A stretch of DNA of 64,000 nucleotides from Apostichopus japonicus (GCF_037975245.1 NC_092578.1:18334821-18398820), one strand, 5' to 3'; positions 35,331 to 47,876 are shown, counted from the stretch's first letter. A program made the numbers and translations. Notes: a model not told the origin generated them from the sequence alone.

Positions 35331-36138
35331 TTAATTAATTATTAGCATATTGCAGTATATTATAGCTGTGTGGTAAACGCCCCTCTCTCTCTCTTTCTTT
35401 TTGAATTAAGTTTGGTGACAAGTGACGGCTTTGGTTTTAGTGTACATAAACATATACGTTGCAGCAAAAGTGAGTTAATGTACTATATACGTAGATATAC
35501 AATACCAATTTCCAATTCGCAATTATTAATTAAAATCCCTTTTTCTGGCTATCGATTACTGTAGCAATTATGACATATAATACAGAATACTGGAGTGTTT
35601 CCTATGTTCCTTTACCTTCATCATCAACTTTTCAGTTAAATACATTTTTTTATTTTGGGTATAATAATATACTTCTGTAATTACAAACCTTCAGAAACAA
35701 CAACAATGTAATGAGAGTGCTGGTAATCTCGGGATTTATAGCGTACGGCCTGAAACGTAATGTTTAGAGAGACGCTCAATTTGAAGCGATAATTATACCT
35801 TTAATTGAGAGAACCAATAATTGAATAATTCGAACCAATTGGAGAATTAAGCAAACGAATTATATCGATTTCTACATTAGATTGTAGTTGGTGCTTGTAT
35901 AATGTAGATAGGCTACTATATTTTGAAATAAAAAAAAATTAATCACCCAAGGCAAAGCCTAGGCACGCAAACGAGAACACAAACAAGTCCACCCACCTCT
36001 CAACCCCTTACATTGATTCTGTATCCGTATGGTCATGACGATGTTACCTCAAGTGAGTTTCACGAGTCCCTTGGTGAGGGGAAGAGGTACTTGCACATGA
36101 TCAGGTGTGAGGTTGGTGAGCTATCTATTGTGTTCTAT
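35331..36138. other. Plain sequence, no gene seen
   Basis: A short (CT)n lies near 35383. No domain recognised. Confidence 0.4.
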
Positions 36139-36139
36139 T

Positions 36140-36400
36140 CAGGCGCGTAGCTATGGGGTGGGCGAAGGGGGCGAACGCCCCCCTCCCATTGGGCATATTT
36201 TTTCTTATGATATCGCTAATAATTTCAAAATAGAAAATGCTTAGATGCAACTTACAAGGCATGGGAAGTTCCATTTCCAGCGATCTGAGAGAAATTTTCG
36301 GCCAAAATGTTCTTGTACGTTTCGTGCCAATTCATGGTGGCGCTACGCTTAGATAGTTTGCCTACAAACTTCGCCCCACCCTTGGCAAATTCCTCGATAT
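36140..36400 (+). mobile_element. hAT-like transposon fragment, left end only
   Basis: Starts CAGGCGCGTAGCTATGGGG and contains CTTGTACGTTTCGTGCCAAT plus GGTGGCGCTACGCTTAGATAGT, a block shared with the elements at 39808, 51645 and 52014. No matching right end or target duplication was found, so it is probably truncated. Confidence 0.6.
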
Positions 36401-36645
36401 TCGTCTGGTACTATTTACATATAAGCACGTAATCTTAGTGAAAAGGTCGAGAACTGGTTTTCAACAAATTACACCGTGCTCGACCGATGATTGCCTGTAA
36501 AACCCATAGCCAGAGAAATTAGGACCGTTAATTTGTTTTATTAATGAATGATATTGTGTCCTTTGTTCCTTAATTATGTTTCGTAGTCTCTTTAGTTCTC
36601 TGTATACTAACTTAACTTAAGTCTCCCTTACATTTGCACATATAC

Positions 36646-36938
36646 CGGTGCTGTGGCGAAGTGGATAAGGTCGGGGGCATTTGAATCAATGAGGCTTAGC
36701 GATCGGGAGGTTTCGGGTTCGATACCCGGCCGGGTCATATAGTAAGGTGGGTTTTTTTTTTTTATCTAAGAGCAATCTACGGTTTCCCACCTGAAATGAC
36801 TTTCGAAATTAGAAAGATTCCAAATTTGAGTTAAAATGTTTTATTGGAAGCCATAAGCCCTTGTGGGTTTCTCCCACATTTGTGGTCGATTAAGCGTCGT
36901 AAAAATAACTGCTGGTTATTATTAGTATTATTATTACG
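36646..36938 (+). mobile_element. tRNA-derived SINE, family 3, copy 1
   Basis: Has an A-box region TGGCGAAGTGGATAAGG and B box GGTTCGATACC (36717-36727). The body contains CTACGGTTTCCCACCTGAAA and ends near AAGCGTCGTAAAAATA, with an ATT-rich tail. A relative lies at 41341-41605. Confidence 0.82.
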
Positions 36939-37035
36939 AAGCGTATACGTTTTAGCATACAAACTAGCTTTTTAATCGTTAGGTTCGATCAAAATGACTG
37001 CACATTCACTCACGTTCTTTTAGCCCTCTCAACAG

Positions 37036-37342
37036 ATGAAGAGATCACATAAATCACATAAAGAGGTAAAAAATAAGATGATTAAACGTATGCTGCGGAA
37101 TATGATGCACATTCTAACGGTTTCATATACAGTCCGACACACACAGACACACAGACGCACCTATACCCATACAGACAATTATAGACAAATAATTGCAAGA
37201 GAAATGAAAAGCGAAAATCGTCAATATAAGAGAATTTCTGAGGTTGCTTTATGTCTGCAAGAAACATTGCTTCCAGGGACTTGAATGGAGAGTTCTAAAT
37301 AATTTAAAAAGAGAAGTGGATGCCGGAGCAATCTCCCGTTGT
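37036..37342 (+). other. Weak candidate exon
   Basis: A pyrimidine-rich CCCTCTCAACAG precedes an ATG, and a consensus donor CAG/GTAAGT lies at about 37342. The frame from 37036 stays open for 82 codons, is very basic, and contains a CACACAGACACACAGACGC stretch; it hits a stop (37282) before the donor. No domain is recognised, so this may be chance. Confidence 0.15.
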
Positions 37343-37566
37343 CAGGTAAGTTTGAATGAGTGCAGACAAAATATGTAACTGTGTTACTGACATCCCAATA
37401 ATTCGCCTTAGGGAAATTTATGATCTTTCGACAACCATAAACTAACCTCTTTCTTTACTGAAAATGGGGAGAATCAGCTTATATCGATTGTGAAATATAA
37501 ACTACGGTGTGCCAGTACTTAATTTATATTGGCTGTACCTGAATCCATCTTATTAATAATAGTAAT

Positions 37567-37589
37567 AATATATATATATATATATATAA
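37567..37589. repeat. Short (TA)n
   Basis: About 11 TA units. Confidence 0.95.
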
Positions 37590-38908
37590 TAACATATTTC
37601 TTATGGCAATACTGGCAGGAGAATTATATTCAAAGTACAGTGGCAAAGCAGTTGGTTACATCTTTTTTCTCCCTTTCCGTTTTTTTTGTGCCAAATTTTA
37701 AAGAAATATATGGCTCTTTTTTACTAATTAACAGCAGGAATCAATACCTTACATACCAAGCTATGTTAATTAGAAAAGTTTACGAGAAGATTAATAACTA
37801 CAGTTCTGTAAAGTCTGGTGAAATGAAAGAACATCAAAAGCGATTTACCTGTCAATAAATAAAAGCACAAAGTGGTGCAGTTGTTGTTTTAGCTGGTTGT
37901 CAAGGGCATTTTTATCACTTGTTTGTTCATTGTCCTAATATTCCTTGGATGCAGTTTTGATCAAATGTTAAGTATGCAGTAATGTTTTGTTTTAGCTTTC
38001 ATATCCTCACTGTAGTATATATATTTATATATCTAGGACAGTTTTCATAATCTAAGCTCGTTGAGAAATAAATAGCTGTTTTCAAAAAAAAAATTTCATC
38101 ATTAAATTTCAATGGAGAACAAAACCTGATGGTTCGGAAGCCATTTTGCATTAATTGTTTCCTGCGGAGAACGCATGGAAATCTATATATGACTGATGGG
38201 TCCCTTCGGGGGTTTTGTAGTAATATATTCTTGGTGAACGAGACGAAACGTGCAAGAAATCATTATTTATGAACACTTTTCTTGACAAAAAGAAAGTCAT
38301 TAATAGTGATTTATTAATAGAACTTTTGTTTTATATCTTATGCAATGTGCTATGTTTTAGAGAAAGACGTGGTGTCGGGTACCTTGTTATCCAGAGCGTT
38401 GGGCCCAGACTCATAACAACGAGACTTTTCAAACATAGTTCACAAAATTCACAGCGAAGACGAAAAAGCGAAAATTAAAATTCTCGAGATTAATAGATAT
38501 TTATGAATAACATTTTGGGAAATAGTCTCGTTATGATTTCCGCCGCCGAATCAAATTCGATTTCACAAAACCAGTTAAAATGTTGATCTGTTGTTTAATA
38601 TTTCCAGCGATTGTTCTTACACGAGCGTTCCCGTCGGCATGCATAGCTTATAGCCTCATATTCGTAAACACCTTGGCGAAACTTGAAACTTTGGTACCTG
38701 GCTTCAGACCACTACCTTTGTTCTGTTTGTGTTTCGTCGACACTTTCCCACGACTTTGTTTTCATCGAGCTTTTTTAATTATTGAAACATCAAGTGATCC
38801 ACGTATGAAAACTCTTCACTGTGTTTCGTCTCATGATCTTTGTTTCGCCAGTCTTCTATAGGATGTCACGTGATTCGTCTTCCACACATTCTTTTGTATA
38901 TCAGTATT
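37590..38908. other. Plain sequence, no gene seen
   Basis: Frames of up to 109 codons (37529-37858 region) are AT-driven and unrecognised. Confidence 0.4.
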
Positions 38909-39014
38909 GTATGTATTTGTATGTATTTGTATGTATGTATGTATGTATGTATGTATGTATGTATGTATGTATGTATGTATGTATGTATGTATGTATGTAT
39001 GTATGTATGTATTT
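38909..39014. repeat. (GTAT)n, expanded SINE tail
   Basis: More than 20 GTAT units directly next to the 3' end of the minus-strand SINE at 39015-39238, so it is most likely that SINE's ATAC tail grown long. Confidence 0.95.
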
Positions 39015-39238
39015 TAGATCCTCCTGCAAGCAGGAGCTCGCGAAGAAGCCTCATAGGCTTATCAAAGCCGCAAGCTGACCGAAGTCAGTCTCTTAGATTC
39101 ATATTTAACGTCCATGATTATGAATTGTCAATTGTCAACAACTCTGTAACTGGACGACATACATTAATCTGGAGTGACTCGAACCGGGGACGTAATGATT
39201 GGAAGGCACCGGTGTTAACCACTGAGCTAACACTCCTG
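39015..39238 (-). mobile_element. tRNA-derived SINE, family 1, copy 2 (inverted)
   Basis: Complement of the 29115 copy and closely similar throughout: AGATCCTCCTGCAAGCAGG at one end, TGAATTGTCAATTGTCAA in the body, TGACTCGAACC (B box complement) and CCACTGAGCTAACACTCC at the other end. Confidence 0.9.
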
Positions 39239-39807
39239 TATTAATGAATATAAATGAAGGCTAATCGGAATTGCCTACACTTTCAAGGTTGCAACTCACC
39301 TCCATTATTTGGTCACAGAGTATTTAGTACAGATTTTTGATACAGATGTTGTAATATCAAACATCCACCAATCTGCATGTCGTCTGGTAAATAGATGCAA
39401 GGGTGTAGATTTGGAAGTTATCATAGTTCGTAGAGTTGAGAAATCGATGGGAAAGTTATTGCATCTATATCTTCACTCACTTAGGCTACTGTCAACTTCC
39501 TTGCAACCACCCGATACACACAGAGAACACAGTTACTACTGTAAATTTTAAAGTTGTGTACCAAAGTAAAAACTGAATCGTGCTATAAATCGGTAGCATG
39601 TACTATTAGGATTACAGTAAGAACTGAGGATATGTGTAATTCTCTGTGTGAAATCTCTGTGTGAATTGGCTGTTGCAACAGATCACTGTAAAACAATTTA
39701 TATTACTCTTCGCATGTTGTCATATAATGAAAGTTAACTTATATAACAATTTTACTGTCATTAGCAATTACAATATATAATAGTTAAACGAGTTAATTAG
39801 ACACAAG

Positions 39808-41317
39808 CATGGGCGGGATTACGGGGGGGGGGCAAGAGGGGGCGGGCATTTGCCCCCACTTTTTCCCAGACCTTAGTTCACTTTTGTGTCGTTTTTGCAG
39901 ACAAATGTGCACAACCCTAATCGAAATTATTCCCCCGCAACAGCTCTATCAAATAGGCCTATTTGTTTCGAATCTAAGTCGAATTTGTGTTAACATCGTA
40001 ACATGTAGCATGCAGAATAACTGGAGCACAGGTTACGAATCCTGGAGCTAACACACTAGCGATTCAATTCTGCATGTGATGAATCCACGGCATGTGCTAC
40101 AGTGCTAGCTTCAGGAATTGATTTTCAACGTTGCTGCTCTAATGAATGCGTTGAATAACTAAATACAGAGAAACGATTTACGAAAGCCAGATTTGCATAT
40201 TGGGTATATCAATAATTAAATTCAACACACTGACACATTCCACACCCCCCACCCCGTGTCATTCAATTCGCCACACATGAAAGTGTCAGCGGACGTCGTC
40301 TAGCCCTTCATTAACAGTAAGTAACATTTAAGTATTTATTATGCATTTCTATGTTGCCTAATAATCTGGCAATAGTTCAAACATAATGCTGGTACTGCCA
40401 GGTAATAATTTCATTTTCAAAATCTCAGCCAGTACTATGAAATGACCCGTAAATATTGCTCCATGTTGCACCTAGTCGCATTGTAAAATCCAAAAAGTCA
40501 CCCCGCCTAGACTTCAGTGGCGACGGAACCGGTGGACTTGAGGGGCTTATTCTCCATGAAAAAAGTGGGGGGTTATAAAGGTATGTTCAGCCCCCAATAT
40601 TTGCCAAGTGCTCCAAGAAGTGGGGACCGTGGGGAGAATTTCGAAGTGGGTGCTGAACATATTCTTGATCGGTCCAATGCACAATATACTAATAATTTTA
40701 GGGGGAAAGAACTGTCTAGATGCGATTTATTGTTACCAGAGGTGTCATTTTTGCTGATCTAGGATTTCCTTTTTGCTTAAATTTCGGCGCGCCGCACCAA
40801 CTGATGGTGGTGCACCGCCTAAATAGTGACGAATAAGCTTCAGTTGTACATCACCATATTCTTCTATCCGTCCTCCCTTAATTTACACACGTTCATTAAT
40901 TGTTTAGATGCAATTTAAATCTTATTATATGGGTGTTAATTTTACCGATCTAAGGGTACCTTTCATCGAAAATTTCGACGCTCCTTGCCAACCGATGATG
41001 GCGCTCCGCTTAGATAGTGACGTATAACAAAAGTCGTACATCACCATCTGACCATATGTTCTACTATTAATCCTCTTCAAATTTTTAAACGATAATTAAC
41101 TATCTAGATACAATTGCAGACATGAGATCCATATTTCAAGGATGGGTACATGCAGCTTAGAGCACTCGGGAAGTGCTGTTTCCGGCCATCTGGAGGGTTT
41201 GTAAAGCCAAAAAATTTCTTGTACGCTCCGCGCCAACTGATGGTGGCGCTCCGCTTAGATAGTCTTGCTGGCAGGTTTGCCCCCCCCCCCACTTTCAAAA
41301 CTCAAAACCCGCCCCTG
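39808..41317. mobile_element. 1,510-bp hAT-like transposon, probably chimeric
   Basis: Ends are CATGGGCGGG and the complement of CAGGGGCGGG, flanked by a perfect 8-bp duplication, GACACAAG (39800-39807 and 41318-41325). Inside at 40515 a second left terminus, CAGTGGCGACGGAACCGG, matches the start of the 51645 element, but its right end is missing. Three diverged blocks ending GCGCTCCGCTTAGATAGT (at about 40806, 40987 and 41244) form an internal tandem repeat of about 180-260 bp. The last block matches the right part of the 51645 element (GGAAGTGCTGTTTCCGGCCA, then TTCTTGTACGCTCCGCGCC). No transposase seen. Confidence 0.85.
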
Positions 41318-41340
41318 GACACAAGCCTTGTAATTGCACC

Positions 41341-41605
41341 AGTGCTGTGGTTGAGTGGATCAAGGCGGTGGCATAACAAGCAATACTACCCACTGGCAGG
41401 ACAAATCTACGGATTTCCCATCTGAAAGTGTCTACCAAGTTCAAAAACAAAATATCACCATATGAGCCAAAAGCTGTAAATTGGATATCCAAGCGACGTG
41501 AAGTGTAAGTTTCACGCCATTCGGCTTCTGCAACATGCCTATTTGGCTGTTTGGCGTCGTAAGATAATTTCCTAATTCTATACAGTTATAATAATGATTT
41601 TAGTT
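41341..41605 (+). mobile_element. SINE, family 3, copy 2 (damaged)
   Basis: GTGCTGTGGTTGAGTGGATC matches the family 3 head, CTACGGATTTCCCATCTGAAA its body and TTTGGCGTCGTAAGA its end, but the B box region is lost. It begins 16 bp after the target duplication of the preceding transposon. Confidence 0.65.
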
Positions 41606-42514
41606 GTTTTAATGATAATCATACTGAACTTTGCTGTCGTTCAACCTAACTCACAGTTTAAGAAGCATTTTGTATGCATGGTTCCATCTCACCTTAGATA
41701 GACAAATCACTCAAAAGATACTCACAATTTTGGATAACAATCCTCCCTCCTCCGCAGGTATTGACTTACCAAAGGTCACAAAAAAGTGCAGAAAACGTAT
41801 AGTCTTTGAATCTATGCCAGGTGAATTTGAACTTTTTTTTATGGTTGCGTCAACTTATTCTGCAGTATTGACAACATTTAGGCCAATGGACTTTCTGACC
41901 GGGATCAAATGCTGACGGGTTGATTCTCAAATCACACGCTCCAGATAAAATGTAACAAAATTTACGGTTGAGAAAATTTCAGCAGATTGCTTGAATAAAG
42001 GATTGTATATTGGTATTATATCATCCTCTCACGTCCCCAGACTCAAATTGGACCTGATATCCCCCCTCCCCCCCCCAAATGCTTTCGGCGGTCACATTTG
42101 GAGAAGGATTTGACACTCCGATTGAAAAACAAGTGAAAGGATAACGAAATGGAGCATCATGTGGTTAAAATTAGTTGACATTCAAACAATCATACCTACA
42201 GTGAGAAACAAGATGTTGTGATGGGGATTTCAGCTTATATTGTAGAAGTTATTTTGATATTACTGCAAGTTTCATACGAATGTTACGTTTTCGGCCACCG
42301 GAATATCTAATTAAATACCAGAGGCGTCATTGAAAGTTTTGGTAATTCAAATTCCATGTGAAGAAGATTGCAGTAAATTAATTTGAAGACGACGATGTAA
42401 ATGGATGACAAAAGCTAAGGATTTTTAGTTTCCTTAAAACAACAAGAGAATGACGAGTATTCATTAAAGAAATATTCTTAGTTAAGGAAAACCATGGAAC
42501 ATCACTTCAACTGA
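41606..42514. other. Plain sequence, no gene seen
   Basis: C-run near 42061-42077. The 94-codon frame at 41631-41915 has no domain I recognise. Confidence 0.4.
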
Positions 42515-42745
42515 TGGTTATGAACTTTCCCTCTAAGTAACCATGGCGTTAATATATATGGCGTTTATATCAAGTCAATATATCAAGTTTATAAATCTCC
42601 CGTTAGGTAACCATTTTATTCCCATATGCGTACGTTGTTATGGTAGCTATATCAAGTCAATATATCGAGTTCATACATCTCCCGTTAGGTAACCATATCA
42701 TTCCCATATGAGCACATTTTTATGGTCGTTATATCAACTTCTGCA
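42515..42745 (+). repeat. Tandem repeat of 82 bp
   Basis: CAAGTCAATATATC lies at 42571 and 42653, with a third start at 42735 (both spacings 82). Units contain CTCCCGTTAGGTAACCAT and a CCCATATG segment. About 2.7 units. Confidence 0.8.
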
Positions 42746-43460
42746 TATATAGACTAGTTCAGTTTGCTACTCTACTTCTCAAACTTAACTACGCAGGTCG
42801 CGTTACCTAACATTTACAAAGGACTACAAAGGTTTTGTATAAATGTAACATTATGCGTGTTTGATCAGTCATTATTCTGTGTAATGTCTAGGAACTCAGC
42901 ATTTCAATAAAAATGTTAAACTGCCTGAATTTGTTCATCGACGTATAAACTGTCATCGTTTGTTACTCTGATTTTACAGATGAAATAGAATCCGTTGTTG
43001 TAGGAGAATTCTTTTAGTGATGCTTTACGTAATGTTGTTTGATGGTTGAAAGCAAACTGGTTATCGAAATGCCATCTAGTTTGTCACGTAACAAAACCGA
43101 ACATGATTACATGTTTTATTAAGCCATCAATCACAAAGACTAGTTTTCTCATATCAGATAAGCCAAATGAAAAAAAAACATTTTCTAGGACGGTGCAACA
43201 TTGTCATCACTATCCATCAATTTGATTCTTAGAGAAAGTAACATCTTAGACAAAATCCTTCTTATTTTTTACCATTTTGCGATAAATTCTAAACCGTCCG
43301 TTTATTTCAAACTACATTACCGTTTACAAAGTTAACTTGTTTGCATGAAAGATACGTGATTTCGACAAAGAAAAGCCGTTTGTCAGTTTATTAGACAAGG
43401 TAATGACTAGATTGGTATACTGAAATAACATGCTGTTCAAACGCGCCCCGGTTTAGGGTT
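42746..43460. other. Plain sequence, no gene seen
   Basis: No domain, tandem repeat or RNA-like element recognised. Confidence 0.4.
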
Positions 43461-43479
43461 GTATGTATGTATGTATATG

Positions 43480-43705
43480 TGATCTTCCCGCAAGCAGGAA
43501 CTCGCGCAAGAAGCCATGGAGGCTTATAGACTCGCAAGCTGGCCGAAGCCATTCTCTCGGCACACATTCATTTTACGTCCATGTCAGGAAGTTGTTATTG
43601 AACAACACCCTTGCCAGACGACACACATTGCTGTCGGCGGGAAATCGAACCGGGGATCTCATGACTGGGAGACGCCGGCGTTAACCACTAGGCTATACAC
43701 TCCGC
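43480..43705 (-). mobile_element. tRNA-derived SINE, family 1, copy 3 (inverted, diverged)
   Basis: GATCTTCCCGCAAGCAGGAA, GAAGCCATGGAGGCTTATAG, AATCGAACCGGGGATC (B box complement) and CCACTAGGCTATACACTCC follow the same order as the other two copies. A short GTAT tail lies at 43460-43477. Confidence 0.88.
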
Positions 43706-44122
43706 CGGGTTAATGATGGGAGAGGGATAACGGATATAAAGGTTTCCTAACAATTGTCGAGAGGGCCAAAGGTCAAGTGTTGCCGGGGAAGTATTGTCAC
43801 CGTTCCTCTTTTATCGTTCTCCAATTGCTCATGAATACCATATAATTAATATACCGTACTATACCGCATCAAACGATGTTGCAAATGTAATTGTTTTTTA
43901 CTTTCAGTTTACGTATAAATGTTAATATACCCCATAGGGTCTTTGATCACCAGAGGATATTAACTTTGTTTAGTGAAAAAGAGAAACTGTTTTTCAGTTT
44001 TCCTCTTTTTAATCTTTATCTGCAGACGGACATTATCGCTAACTTTATTTCGGAATTCATGACATCTTAAAGATTCTTTCAAGTTCAAGACGAATATGTC
44101 GGTAAGTTGGATAAAGAAATAA

Positions 44123-44126
<4 letters not shown>
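43706..44126. other. Plain sequence, no gene seen
   Basis: No domain, tandem repeat or RNA-like element recognised. Confidence 0.4.

Positions 44127-44184
<58 letters not shown>
44127..44184. repeat. (TA)n microsatellite
   Basis: Nearly pure TA, on the 3' side of the hammerhead-like core as read on the minus strand. Confidence 0.96.
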
Positions 44185-44188
<4 letters not shown>

Positions 44189-44208
44189 AGACTAGTGGAA
44201 CACTAGTA

Positions 44209-44251
44209 GTTGTAACTCAGAGTTTCACGCGTTGAGCGATCATCAGACAAC
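44209..44251 (-). ncRNA. Candidate type I hammerhead ribozyme core
   Basis: Read on the minus strand: helix I 5' strand GTTGT; CTGATGA (the C3-A9 core); stem II CGC-TCAAC-GCG, preceded and followed by one T; GAA (G12-A14); stem III ACT with loop CTG and AGT, keeping the A15.1-U16.1 pair; T as the cleavage-site base; then ACAAC, pairing with GTTGT. Every core base of the hammerhead is present except that the 10.1-11.1 pair is T-T rather than G-C. Very short stem III and an open helix I are typical of animal type I hammerheads found in Penelope-like elements and retrozymes. Perfect hairpin ACTAGTG-GAA-CACTAGT sits next to it (44191-44207). Flanking (TA)n tracts could extend helix I. Activity is untested. 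Confidence 0.55.
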
Positions 44252-44254
44252 ATA

Positions 44255-44324
44255 TAGCATATATATTGGGCTATATATATAGGATATATATAGGTTATAT
44301 ATATATAGGTTATATTTATATAGG

Positions 44325-44361
<37 letters not shown>

Positions 44362-44364
44362 TAT
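44255..44364. repeat. TA-rich tract with GG(C/T)TATATA units
   Basis: Starts GGGCTATATA, then GGATATATA, GGTTATATA and GGCTATATA, and passes into (TA)n. Similar units occur at 11864-12030. Confidence 0.9.
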
Positions 44365-45983
44365 GTAATATTTTAGACGTTGATCAAAGGATAGCAACAT
44401 GTATAAGAAGTTCATATAACTTCATACTTGATTATGATACAGACAGCCTTCGGCCATAGGCCATATATTGTTGAGAATTCCCGTCTAATAAATTACAACC
44501 AGATTGCAACATAAATGACACGTACTTTTTGCCCCAATTCGTTGGCTTTTTCGTACATAATGTTATCTTGTACACTCTAACAATTCGTTTCTAGTCACGC
44601 TTTACACGACTTGACCCCTTTTCTGTGAATTTCACCAATCGCTTCGAAGATACCGTTCAGTCGACGTGCTGCTTGAAATACGTCCTTCGTTCAGTTAAGG
44701 GATGGATACTTCTTCGTATAGCAAAATTGACTGCTTCACTTGCTATTACTGAAAATTACATCCAGATGGAAGCAGGCATATTTGTTGGACAGATTGCGAT
44801 ATTAAACTAAAAGTTTTGTTTTGAAAGTTATAACTAGCGCTCGATCATGATCAAGTTTTCACCAAATTTAAATGACTGTAACTGAAGGTAAGATTAAAGT
44901 TGTCATGATATGAAAGGGATAATGAAATCTGATATTTAAAGGAAACACATTACACAGACATGAATGTAAAATTTGTATAATCACATCCAAACATTTTGCT
45001 GAATCTCACAGCTTCATAACTTGTTTTATTTCTGAGATACAAAGTATTCCAGCTTATCCCTATTACATTATTTAGATTTTATACATTTATTATTGATTTC
45101 ACTTTATTTTATTATATTATTTTTGTTTGTTATTATTAACTTCATCTAAATGCAAATGAAATGCAAATTGTAGGGGGTCCTTATTGCATTTAAGGAAATA
45201 AAATGAATAAATTTCAAGATTTTATCTCACCAATGAGACAAGCAGGCCGCTATCAAGGAGGGATTTAGACCAAATGTTTTCACTTTTACTCCTTCCGTGG
45301 TGCACACGCTTTAGTAGTTAGGCTCGGTTAACCCTTTAACTAACTTTGTTAGATGTTGCCCTAACAGAAAAGTTGAACTGGCTAACCTAAAAGTTACCTT
45401 CAAGCAAGCTAGGTAATACAATATTGAGACGGGAGTCTCAACCACTCATGCTGCCATTCTGCTCAAATATTCGAAAATTAAAAAATAAATTATAAGGAGG
45501 CTTGACCAATGAAAATTCACTGTTTCGAAACGTAACGGATCGTTGCTTTTGTATACAATAGGTCGAAATTATCAACCCTTATCGGTCATGCGCACTGTGA
45601 ATACATCGTCGTTTCGCTTTAAAAAAAATAGCATCACGCATGTTTTTGTCACAAGTGACCATAGCGAAATAATTGCATTTTAATAATTTGTTTCATAATT
45701 ATGAAATGAACCATATATATATATAGATTCATGCGTTATCGTTTGCAGTAAAAAAGGTCACTTTACGCTAACAATTTTGCTCGAAAATTATGGAGTTGGG
45801 CAAAAACCGACGAAAGGGTCATAAGTTGTAGTAACACACTATGGCCTAAATGTATACGAATTTATACCAAGCACATCGCTGAAATATGTGTGCCTGTCAA
45901 TGTCATTGCGGAATATATTTATCTGCTTTAACCTTTAACTGTCCATCGGAATGTCCTTTTAAAGGTTCTCTTGGTAAAGAGAA
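44365..45983. other. Plain sequence, no gene seen
   Basis: The 61-codon frame at 44625-44810 is unrecognised. 45430-45465 weakly resembles a tRNA arm on the minus strand but lacks a B box. Confidence 0.4.
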
Positions 45984-46014
45984 TTTTTTTTTTTTTTTTT
46001 TTGGGGGGGGGGGG
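45984..46014. repeat. T-run joined to G-run
   Basis: 19 T followed by 12 G. The same T-then-G arrangement occurs at about 26152-26172. Confidence 0.95.
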
Positions 46015-47034
<1,020 letters not shown>

Positions 47035-47442
47035 ATTATTTGTTTTAGTCGTTGGTTTGTGTGAAGGCAAATCGATCACGCTTGCCATGGTGACATCCTC
47101 CTCTATAACAATACTAACGGTATACCTGGATTATTCGGGTATGTATTACATTGGTCTTTCGTTATCCGAACCCGATACCCGATGAGCATACCGTAGCAGT
47201 GTATAGTCCATTGCAACAGCATACAGCCCTACAGGACAATAAACTCAATTACCCTGGTCTTTTTTTTTATTTCATATTCGAACAACCACCGTTCTCAACC
47301 TTGCGAATAATGATTAACGGTACCTGCCATATCATTTAAATATACAAAAAGAGGACTATATGGGGTCCTTTATTTGTCGGTTCATTAATTTAATACAGGG
47401 AAAATGTGAAATACGCATGCAGATGCCGTTTTCTCCCCTGCC

Positions 47443-47876
47443 TATGGAACGCGAAAAGGGCAACATGATTTTGTTGTCTAAACTAGGTTTGATGCTGTCT
47501 AAACTCAAGTTGTTGCTGCTATTTTACCATGTTGCTGTTGTTCGTTGATGTCTAAACTTACGTTGATGTCTAAAGTCACATTGACGACTAAACGCGCCTT
47601 AATGTCTAAACTCACGTTGATTTATAAACCTTACGGTTGATGTCTAAACTCACGTTGATGTCTAAAACTTTCGTTGCTAAGTTAACTTACGGTTGATATC
47701 TAAACTCACGTTGATGGCAACAACGTAAGTTTAGACAAAGACGTATGTTTAGACAACGGAAGTTAAGACATCAACGTGAGTTTGAGCAACAACGTAAAAC
47801 AGCAGCAACAACTTTAGTTTAGACAACAACAACAAACTTGACAACTCAATAAGTTTTTCCTTTTTCGCGTTCCATA
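47443..47876. mobile_element. 434-bp foldback MITE with internal repeats
   Basis: Ends are TATGGAACGCGAAAAGG and its near-perfect complement, flanked by CCTGCC at 47437-47442 and 47877-47882 (6-bp duplication). Complementarity extends inward about 165 bp: GTTGTCTAAACT, GTTGTTGCTGCT, TTTTAC and CGTTGATGTCT on the left arm all reappear inverted on the right. Between the arms lies a tandem stretch of about 20-22 bp units around TGATGTCTAAACTCACGT. No coding capacity. Transposon superfamily unknown. Confidence 0.85.

Noticed and set aside
38840-39244. 134-codon frame across (GTAT)n
   Set aside because: Reads through the microsatellite and the complement of a SINE.
45430-45465. tRNA-like arm on the minus strand (GAGTGGTTGAGACTCCCG)
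   Set aside because: No B box at the right distance and no second copy in the window.
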